NCBI GenBank assembly: GCA_030590405.1 | Contig: JAUUYO010000213.1 | Coordinates: 1-5,776 of the forward strand | Direction: 5' to 3' | Length of the DNA stretch: 5,776 nucleotides | Origin: Kangiellaceae bacterium | GTDB taxonomy: Bacteria; Pseudomonadota; Gammaproteobacteria; Enterobacterales; Kangiellaceae | Shown: in pieces, positions 1 to 4,468 of the stretch | How the letters are laid out: each line of letters begins with the position of its first letter | How positions within the stretch are numbered: position 1 is the stretch's first letter | Notes under the pieces: generated by a model | What the model was told of the DNA's origin: nothing | Seen by the model: the letters and a program-made list of their open reading frames with translations, nothing else | Database searches by the model: none | Made by a program: the position numbers and the translations under genes

Positions 1-24
1 ATAAAACTATTCAGTTTTACATGC

Positions 25-167
25 TGTCATTGCGAGGAGCTTGCGACGCGGCAATCTCCAACGGTTTGGCACATTTCAACCAGTTTTAGCATCACTCAGT
101 TTTTGGGAGATTGCCGCGTCGTACCCAAAGCACTTCGTGGGGCAGGTTCTACCTCCTCGCAATGACA
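25..167. repeat. Nested inverted-repeat element (REP/MITE-like, non-coding)
   Basis: Two perfect 15-bp inverted pairs are nested. The outer pair is TGTCATTGCGAGGAG (25-39) with CTCCTCGCAATGACA (153-167). The inner pair is GACGCGGCAATCTCC (45-59) with GGAGATTGCCGCGTC (106-120). The left arms are 5 nt apart. The right arms are separated by 32 nt (121-152) bounded by GTA/TAC and containing CCCA (124-127) / TGGG (138-141), so the insert can form its own hairpin. The centre (60-105) is unpaired and AT-rich. The element is more GC-rich than its flanks. From general knowledge, 'cattgcgagg...gcaatctcc' motifs occur as dispersed intergenic repeats in many unrelated bacteria. No transposase or clear target-site duplication is visible, so mobility is inference. 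It ends 71 bp before the dipeptidase start and could act on it as RNA structure. Confidence 0.85.
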
Positions 168-238
168 CGAAATATTTGGTTTTTATGGAATAAATATTTG
201 ATGATGCTGAGTAATGATAATATAACAAGGATATAATA
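168..238 (+). promoter_or_regulatory. AT-rich leader of the dipeptidase gene with Shine-Dalgarno
   Basis: This is the stretch between the repeat and the dipeptidase start. A good Shine-Dalgarno, AAGGA at 227-231, lies 7 nt before the ATG at 239. Hexamers resembling a -10 box occur (GATAAT 216-221, TATAAC 221-226; TTGATG at 198-203 sits 17 nt before the latter). Both would start transcription at or after the Shine-Dalgarno, so they are poor candidates for the real promoter. The promoter may lie further upstream, possibly within or across the repeat. I cannot assign it. Confidence 0.4.
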
Positions 239-1543
239 ATGAAGAAATATTTATTCACATTGCCTTTAAAAATGATTCTTACGGTTACTTTTATAGCCAG
301 TATATTGGCTTGCCAAGATCAACAAGATCAATCTAAGAATAGCGATATGCCGATTGAAAAAAAAGTTGTTTCGACTAAGTCTCAACAAAAACAACAAAGC
401 AAATTAACAGCCGTTGAAATTTCAAAGAAATACATCATCACCGATACTCATATTGATGTTCCTTATCGTCTGGAAGAAGTTTATGAAGATGTGAGCAATG
501 CGACTGAAAACGGCGATTTTGATTATCCAAGAGCAAAATCTGGAGGGCTTGATGCACCCTTTATGTCGATTTATATTCCCGCAGAGTTAGAGGAGCAAGG
601 CAGTGGAAGCAAAGAGCTAGCTGACAAATTAATTGATATGGTTGAAGCCATAGCAAGTCAATCGCCGGATAAATTTGCGCTAGCTTATTCAACTAAACAA
701 ATGCAAAGTAATTTTGAAAAAAACATTATTTCTTTACCGATGGGAATGGAAAATGGTGCTCCGATCGAAGGTGATATGAAAAATCTTCAACACTTTTATG
801 ACAGAGGCATTCGTTATATCACCTTAACTCATTCAAAAGCGAATCATATTTCAGATTCATCTTATGATGATAATCGCCCGGCAAAAGGATTAACGGAGTT
901 TGGTAAAAAGCTTGTGGCGAAAATGAATAATACCGGAGTGATGATCGATGTTTCTCATATTTCAGATGATGCTTTTTACCAAGTGATGGAAATTAGTCAA
1001 GTGCCAGTGATCGCTTCCCATTCTTCAGTCAGACATTTTACTCCTGGTTGGGAGAGAAATATGAGCGATGAGATGATTAAATTATTAGCTCAAAATGGAG
1101 GGGTTATCCAAATTAACCTTGGCTCAGGTTTTATTTCTCAGGAATCAAATGATAGTTATAAAACTTTTGATAAAGCACGAACGTTGTTTATGCAAGAGAA
1201 TAAAGTCGAAAAAGGCAGTGAAGAAGTAAAAGCCTTTGCTAAAAAATATCGTGAGGAAATCCCTTATCATTATGCAACCCTCAATGAAGTTCTGGATCAT
1301 TTTACTCATGTTATTGAGCTGGTTGGTGTTGATTATATCGGTATTGGTTCTGACTTTGACGGTGTTGGCGATAGCTTACCAACAGGATTGAAAGATGTAT
1401 CAACGTATCCCAATTTGATTCAGGGATTATTAGATCGAGGCTGTAGTGAAGAGGATGTTGCAAAAATACTGTCCGGTAATTTAATTCGCGTATGGAAACA
1501 AACAGAAGAGTATGCTGTTAAGCAAAAATCGAGTCAGGAATAA
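239..1543 (+). CDS. Predicted lipoprotein M19-family (renal-type) dipeptidase
   Basis: This is a 434-residue zinc dipeptidase of the M19/membrane dipeptidase family, which cleaves dipeptides, sometimes including D-residues at the C-terminal side. The N-terminus is a lipoprotein signal (MKK, a hydrophobic stretch to ILA, then Cys25). Residue +2 is Gln rather than Asp, so outer-membrane anchoring facing the periplasm is expected. A Gln/Lys/Ser-rich linker (about 26-58) precedes the catalytic barrel. The expected metal ligands are present: His71-x-Asp73 (THIDVP), Glu171 (GMENG), His240 (DVSH) and His261 (ASHSSVR, with Arg265). A conserved Asp lies in GSDFDG (Asp372/Asp374). The domain is full length with no frameshift. 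The start is supported by AAGGA 7 nt upstream and by the signal peptide beginning immediately. The gene is followed after 6 nt by the YaiI gene. Substrate specificity cannot be read from the sequence; the family assignment is firm. Confidence 0.93.
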   Translation: MKKYLFTLPLKMILTVTFIASILACQDQQDQSKNSDMPIEKKVVSTKSQQKQQSKLTAVEISKKYIITDTHIDVPYRLEEVYEDVSNATENGDFDYPRAKSGGLDAPFMSIYIPAELEEQGSGSKELADKLIDMVEAIASQSPDKFALAYSTKQMQSNFEKNIISLPMGMENGAPIEGDMKNLQHFYDRGIRYITLTHSKANHISDSSYDDNRPAKGLTEFGKKLVAKMNNTGVMIDVSHISDDAFYQVMEISQVPVIASHSSVRHFTPGWERNMSDEMIKLLAQNGGVIQINLGSGFISQESNDSYKTFDKARTLFMQENKVEKGSEEVKAFAKKYREEIPYHYATLNEVLDHFTHVIELVGVDYIGIGSDFDGVGDSLPTGLKDVSTYPNLIQGLLDRGCSEEDVAKILSGNLIRVWKQTEEYAVKQKSSQE

Positions 1544-1549
1544 AAAACT

Positions 1550-1996
1550 ATGAAGATCTGGGTTGACGCTGATGCTTGTCCAGTGGTGATAAAAGAAATC
1601 CTCTTTAAAGCTGCGATGCGAACCCAGACCATGTTGACGCTGGTTGCCAATCAATCGATAGCAAAACCTAAATCACCATTGATTAAAATGATGCAGGTGA
1701 GTTCGGGGTTTGATGTCGCGGATGATGAAATTGTAAAGTTGGTAGAGTGTGGTGATCTGGTGATCACCAGTGATATTCCTTTGGCAGCAGAAGTGATTGA
1801 GAAAGGTGGGCATGCGTTGAGTCCCCGGGGAGAGTTGCATACGCCCGACAATATTCGCGCCCGTCTAAATATGCGAGATTTTTTAGATACCATGCGCGCC
1901 AGTGGGGAACATACCGGTGGGCCGCCGCCATTAAGTCAAAGTGACCGTCAAGCTTTTGCTAATCAGCTGGATCGTTTTTTGGCGCAGAGCAAATAA
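1550..1996 (+). CDS. yaiI: YaiI/YqxD family protein (UPF0178)
   Basis: This 148-residue protein has the usual UPF0178 length. Family signatures run along it: N-terminal MKIWVDADACPVV with Asp6 and Asp8, then the acidic patch FDVADDEIV (54-62), VITSDIPLA with Asp75 (71-79), RGELHTPDNI (93-102) and the C-terminal TGGPPPLSQSDR (122-133). The family is related to PIN/NYN-like nuclease folds and the conserved aspartates resemble a metal site, but no function is firmly established, so nuclease activity is inference. The ATG lies 6 nt after the dipeptidase stop, with AGGA at 1536-1539 inside the end of that gene. This suggests co-transcription and probably translational coupling. The pairing with a dipeptidase gives no obvious functional clue. 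The gene converges with the HhH gene, 32 bp apart. Confidence 0.93.
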   Translation: MKIWVDADACPVVIKEILFKAAMRTQTMLTLVANQSIAKPKSPLIKMMQVSSGFDVADDEIVKLVECGDLVITSDIPLAAEVIEKGGHALSPRGELHTPDNIRARLNMRDFLDTMRASGEHTGGPPPLSQSDRQAFANQLDRFLAQSK

Positions 1997-2037
1997 ATAT
2001 GCTTGAGTTGTATGGGGCGGATAATCAGTTATTTGCT
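1988..2037. terminator. 9-bp inverted repeat spanning both convergent stop codons
   Basis: AGCAAATAA (1988-1996) and TTATTTGCT (2029-2037) are perfect inverted copies around a 32-nt spacer. Each arm is the last two codons plus stop of one of the two convergent genes, so both proteins end Ser-Lys with identical codons. The position suits a bidirectional transcription end. However, the stem is AT-rich, the loop is long and no clear T-tract follows, so an efficient intrinsic terminator is doubtful. Confidence 0.3.
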
Positions 2038-2310
2038 ATTAAATTTTAAATACTGTTTCCGCTCATCCGTATAAAACCACCACTTTTTCGCGTCTTCCCC
2101 TTGCATAAATCTAACCACAGAAATAAATACATCAATCATACATGGATCATGTCTTTGATTGGTTATTTCACACAATTTATTATAAAGCTGGTAAGGATTT
2201 TGATCAGATAATTCGGATGGTGTTTTAAAACCTAATAGACGTAAATCGCCTTCGGTGGCTTTGCCGACATTAGGAATATCGGTGAATTTTTTGATATTGG
2301 TTCTTGGCAT
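2029..2310 (-). CDS. Small helix-hairpin-helix protein, Cdd1 family
   Basis: This 93-residue protein starts at the ATG at 2310-2308. Residues 9-34 form a helix-hairpin-helix-like unit (FTDIPNVGKAT followed by DLRLLGF), the kind of motif that binds DNA backbone non-specifically. The second half has the conserved block QRHDPCMIDVF (52-62) and a Trp-Trp near the C-terminus (77-78). Together these match the Cdd1 family, named after an ORF near the Clostridioides difficile pathogenicity locus; the name does not imply virulence. Its function is unknown. The ribosome-binding site is weak (GAGA about 5-6 nt upstream, in 2311-2320) and lies in one copy of a short direct repeat. The gene begins 45 nt after the mgtE stop on the same strand, so it is probably in the same transcript. 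DNA binding is inferred from the motif only. Confidence 0.85.
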   Translation of the reverse strand: MPRTNIKKFTDIPNVGKATEGDLRLLGFKTPSELSDQNPYQLYNKLCEITNQRHDPCMIDVFISVVRFMQGEDAKKWWFYTDERKQYLKFNSK

Positions 2311-2355
2311 TATTTTCTCGTTAAAACTTTTCTCGTCGCGAATAAGTTATTGCAA

Positions 2356-3744
2356 TTAAACAATAAAAATAGTCGCCAAACCCAATACCGAAAGAAACCC
2401 AATTAAATCCGTTACGGTGGTTAAAATCACACCGCCCGATAGCGCCGGATCGATTTCCATTTTGGTTAATATCATCGGCAAAATGGCGCCAAAAACAGTT
2501 CCGGCAATCAGGTTAATCAGCATTGCTCCGCCGACCGATAAACCTAGCCCCATTGCATGGCTGGCATAACTACCGGTGTTCGCATACCAAAAGTAAGCAC
2601 ATAGACCGATAATGAGAGCCCACAAAGTACCGTTTAAAAAACTCACACCTAACTCCTTAAAGACTAACCAGCGAAAATTATTGCTGCTGATATGGCCAAT
2701 ACTCATGCCCCGAATTACCAGGGTTAATGATTGGGTACCAGCCACGCCGCCCATGCTGGCAACAATCGGTAGCAGTACCGCCAAGGTCGCAATGGCTTGA
2801 ATGTTCTTTTCAAAAATACCGATAAAAGAAGCCGCGGTGATGACCGTAATTAAATTGATACCCAGCCAAAGCGCTCGTCTCTTAGCGCTGGTAAAAACTG
2901 GCGCAAAGGTATCATCATTTTCATCCAACCCGGCCATACTCATTAGAGAATGCTCTGCATCTTCAATAATCACGTCTAAAACATCATCGACCGTGATCCG
3001 GCCTAATAGTTTACCTTCATCATCAACTACCGGGGCCGAGATTAAGTCGTGTCTTTTAAAAAGGCTGGCGACATCGGTATCTGGAAGACTGGCTGGTATG
3101 GCTTTGATTTCTTCATCGACCACTTCTTCAACCATCTGATCGGGTTGGCTTGTTATAAGGGTCGAAAGATGTACCGTGCCAATTAATATATCATGGGTAT
3201 CCACCACATAAATACTGTCGGTACTTTTGGGAATTGCCTTTTGCATTCTCAAATAACGCAAGACGACTTCGATGGTGACTGCCGGGCGGATGGCGATGGT
3301 ATCGGTATTCATCAAACCGCCCGCGGTATCTTCGGGATGTTTTAGCGCTTGTTCTATTCGGGTTCTATCTTGAACTCCCATTGAAGCCAATACTTCCTGA
3401 GTGACTTTATCAGGAAGATCGCCCAAAATATCGGCCAGGTCATCGGTATCCAGATTAGCCGTTGCAGCAGCTAGTTCGGCTGGTGCCATTTCTTCAGCAA
3501 AAGCTTTTAGCAGGTCTTCATTTAAAAATTGAAGAACTTCACCTTCTCGCTCTGAGTCCACCAGCCGCCATAACAGCTTACGCTCTTTAGGAGGGGTTGA
3601 TTCCAGCATATGAGCCACATCAGCCGCTGGGAGTTGGTTTAACATGGCTCGAACTTGCACAAACATACCGCTTTCGAGTGCGTCATTTAACTGATGCAAT
3701 CGTTCGCTACTATGTTCTTTTTCAAAGTTCTCTAAGACTGGCAT
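2356..3744 (-). CDS. mgtE: Magnesium transporter MgtE
   Basis: This 462-residue inner-membrane Mg2+ channel/transporter of the MgtE/SLC41 class is close to the usual family length. The order is: a cytoplasmic MgtE N-domain (about 15-130, helical repeats rich in Leu and acidic residues); a CBS pair (about 137-260, opening with EDTAGGLM and containing APVVDDEGKLLGRITVDDVL), which in characterised members senses intracellular Mg2+ and closes the pore; and a five-helix pore domain (helices near 290-311, 317-340, 363-387, 397-425, 436-461). MASMGGVAGTQ-type residues (328-337) and Asp446 in TTVTDLIGF correspond to conserved pore positions; the Asp matches the pore aspartate known from the Thermus protein. 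No Shine-Dalgarno precedes the ATG at 3744-3742. An in-frame TAA at 3750-3748 rules out an upstream start, and the N-terminus fits relatives, so I keep this start. The HhH gene follows 45 nt downstream. Confidence 0.96.
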   Translation of the reverse strand: MPVLENFEKEHSSERLHQLNDALESGMFVQVRAMLNQLPAADVAHMLESTPPKERKLLWRLVDSEREGEVLQFLNEDLLKAFAEEMAPAELAAATANLDTDDLADILGDLPDKVTQEVLASMGVQDRTRIEQALKHPEDTAGGLMNTDTIAIRPAVTIEVVLRYLRMQKAIPKSTDSIYVVDTHDILIGTVHLSTLITSQPDQMVEEVVDEEIKAIPASLPDTDVASLFKRHDLISAPVVDDEGKLLGRITVDDVLDVIIEDAEHSLMSMAGLDENDDTFAPVFTSAKRRALWLGINLITVITAASFIGIFEKNIQAIATLAVLLPIVASMGGVAGTQSLTLVIRGMSIGHISSNNFRWLVFKELGVSFLNGTLWALIIGLCAYFWYANTGSYASHAMGLGLSVGGAMLINLIAGTVFGAILPMILTKMEIDPALSGGVILTTVTDLIGFLSVLGLATIFIV

Positions 3745-3799
3745 GTTTTAAGTTCGGCTAAGTTTGAAGTAAAAGATGACTGATGAAAATTTACCCAAC

Positions 3800-3816
3800 T
3801 GATTGATATTCAATCA
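3800..3816. promoter_or_regulatory. Perfect 7-bp dyad, operator candidate in the mgtE leader
   Basis: TGATTGA (3800-3806) and TCAATCA (3810-3816) are perfect inverted copies around a 3-nt TAT spacer. If mgtE transcription starts near 3820, as the extended -10 suggests, the dyad covers roughly +5 to +21, a usual place for a repressor site. As RNA it would form only a weak, AT-rich hairpin. The cognate regulator cannot be named. Confidence 0.4.
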
Positions 3817-3826
3817 AATATGTACA

Positions 3827-3835
3827 AGTATAGCA
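3827..3835 (-). promoter_or_regulatory. mgtE extended -10 promoter candidate
   Basis: On the - strand the sequence reads TGCTATACT: an extended TGn motif followed by TATACT, a 5/6 match to the consensus -10. No good -35 is found at 16-18 nt (TTGACC lies only 12 nt from the hexamer), as is often true of extended -10 promoters. The expected start point is near 3820, giving a leader of about 76 nt before the mgtE ATG. Confidence 0.5.
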
Positions 3836-3839
3836 TAGG

Positions 3840-3854
3840 CCAATGGTCAATTGG
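3840..3854. promoter_or_regulatory. Imperfect palindrome upstream of the mgtE -10
   Basis: CCAATGGTCAATTGG is a 15-bp palindrome with one mismatched pair. It occupies about -20 to -34 relative to the predicted mgtE start, overlapping where the -35 would be. It could bind a dimeric regulator, or it may be a chance AT-rich palindrome. Confidence 0.25.
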
Positions 3855-3913
3855 ACATATCCTTTATCCGCGTTTCTAATGGGCAGGTGGATATACCCAA
3901 GAGTGATTTCGAT

Positions 3914-3922
3914 TGTTATACT
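3914..3922 (+). promoter_or_regulatory. yajQ extended -10 promoter candidate
   Basis: TGTTATACT gives a TGn extension and TATACT, the same hexamer as the mgtE promoter on the other strand. No good -35 lies at the usual distance. The predicted start near 3929 leaves a leader of about 26 nt, which includes the Shine-Dalgarno AAGGA (3941-3945), 9 nt before the yajQ ATG. Confidence 0.55.
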
Positions 3923-3954
3923 GTGGCTATTGAAAATAATAAGGATAAATAATT

Positions 3955-4437
3955 ATGCCATCATTTGATATTGTCTCTGAAGTGGATATCCACGAACTAC
4001 GCAATGCGGTCGATCAAGCTAATCGTGAAATCAATACCCGCTTTGATCTGAAAGGCAGCTCGGCCAAATTTGAGCTAGAACAAAAACAAGTTAAAATGAC
4101 GGCCGATGCGGAGTTTCAAGCCAATCAGTTAAAGGATATATTAATCGCTAAACTGATCAAGCGGAGTATTGACCCTAAATGTGCTGATATCGGAGAAATT
4201 CAGCCTTATGGCAAAGTGGTTCATTTAGTGGTGGGCATTAGAGAAGGCTTAGAGCAAACGCTTTCAAAGAAAATTATAAAACTAATTAAAGCGGCGAAAT
4301 TAAAAGTTCAAACCAGTATCCAGGGAGAAAAATTGAGAGTTACAGGAAAAAAACGAGATGATCTTCAACAAGCCATTGCACTGATCAAAGAAGAGTCTTT
4401 AGAGTGGCCATTACAGTATAATAATTTTAGGGATTAA
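3955..4437 (+). CDS. yajQ: YajQ family nucleotide-binding protein (UPF0234)
   Basis: This 160-residue cytoplasmic protein is essentially full length compared with the roughly 163-residue E. coli YajQ. It begins with the conserved MPSFDIVSEVD, continues with EINTRFDLKGS (25-35), includes the basic segment KLIKRSID (66-73) and ends with the family tail PLQYNNFRD. The family has two ferredoxin-like (RRM-like) domains and binds nucleotides. In Xanthomonas and Pseudomonas, members have been reported as c-di-GMP effectors acting with transcription factors. Whether this copy binds c-di-GMP cannot be told from sequence. The start is supported by AAGGA 9 nt upstream and by the conserved N-terminus. 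It appears to be a single-gene unit with its own promoter, convergent with the membrane GGDEF gene, 31 bp away. Confidence 0.95.
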   Translation: MPSFDIVSEVDIHELRNAVDQANREINTRFDLKGSSAKFELEQKQVKMTADAEFQANQLKDILIAKLIKRSIDPKCADIGEIQPYGKVVHLVVGIREGLEQTLSKKIIKLIKAAKLKVQTSIQGEKLRVTGKKRDDLQQAIALIKEESLEWPLQYNNFRD

Positions 4438-4461
4438 GGTTAAGCTCTAGAACTTGGAACC
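4438..4461. terminator. Weak hairpin between yajQ and the GGDEF gene
   Basis: GGTTAAG (4438-4444) can pair with CTT (4453-4455) and AACC (4458-4461), leaving a two-base GG bulge and an 8-nt loop. A pyrimidine-rich run with several T's (4462-4470) follows on the + strand. It begins directly after the yajQ stop, a typical place for a terminator, but the stem is short and the T-tract is interrupted. Confidence 0.3.
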
Positions 4462-4468
4462 CCTTCTT

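Larger units (their letters stand above)
3745..3954. other. Divergent intergenic region between mgtE and yajQ
   Basis: This 210-bp region controls two divergent genes. It contains an extended -10 promoter candidate for each direction and two short dyads at 3800-3816 and 3840-3854 on the mgtE side. I see no open reading frame, tRNA or convincing structured RNA in it. The predicted mgtE leader (about 76 nt) is too short for a standard Mg2+-sensing M-box riboswitch. Confidence 0.7.

Noticed and set aside
25..167. CRISPR array or tRNA-like cloverleaf
   Set aside because: There are no regularly spaced direct repeats; the element is one set of inverted arms, and no acceptor or anticodon features of a tRNA are present.
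198..226. Promoter TTGATG - 17 nt - TATAAC for the dipeptidase
   Set aside because: The spacing is right, but transcription would start after the Shine-Dalgarno at 227-231, leaving the message without it.
76..258. 60-codon open frame on the - strand
   Set aside because: Its C-terminal half is the inverted-repeat element and the rest is AT-rich leader overlapping the dipeptidase start; there is no family resemblance or ribosome-binding site.
1651..1893. 80-codon open frame antisense to yaiI
   Set aside because: Shadow of the well-supported yaiI coding frame, with no recognisable protein features.
2347..2366. TTATTG/CAATAA hairpin around the mgtE stop as a terminator
   Set aside because: The stem is six mostly A-T pairs with no following T-tract in the mgtE direction; it is unlikely to stop transcription before the HhH gene.
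2612..3139. Two + strand open frames (62 and 112 codons) inside mgtE
   Set aside because: Both lie entirely antisense to conserved MgtE domains; their Ser/Ile-rich composition is what reversed MgtE codons give.
3745..3820. Mg2+ riboswitch (M-box or similar) ahead of mgtE
   Set aside because: The predicted leader is only about 76 nt and lacks the extended helices of an M-box; the only structure is a weak AT-rich hairpin.
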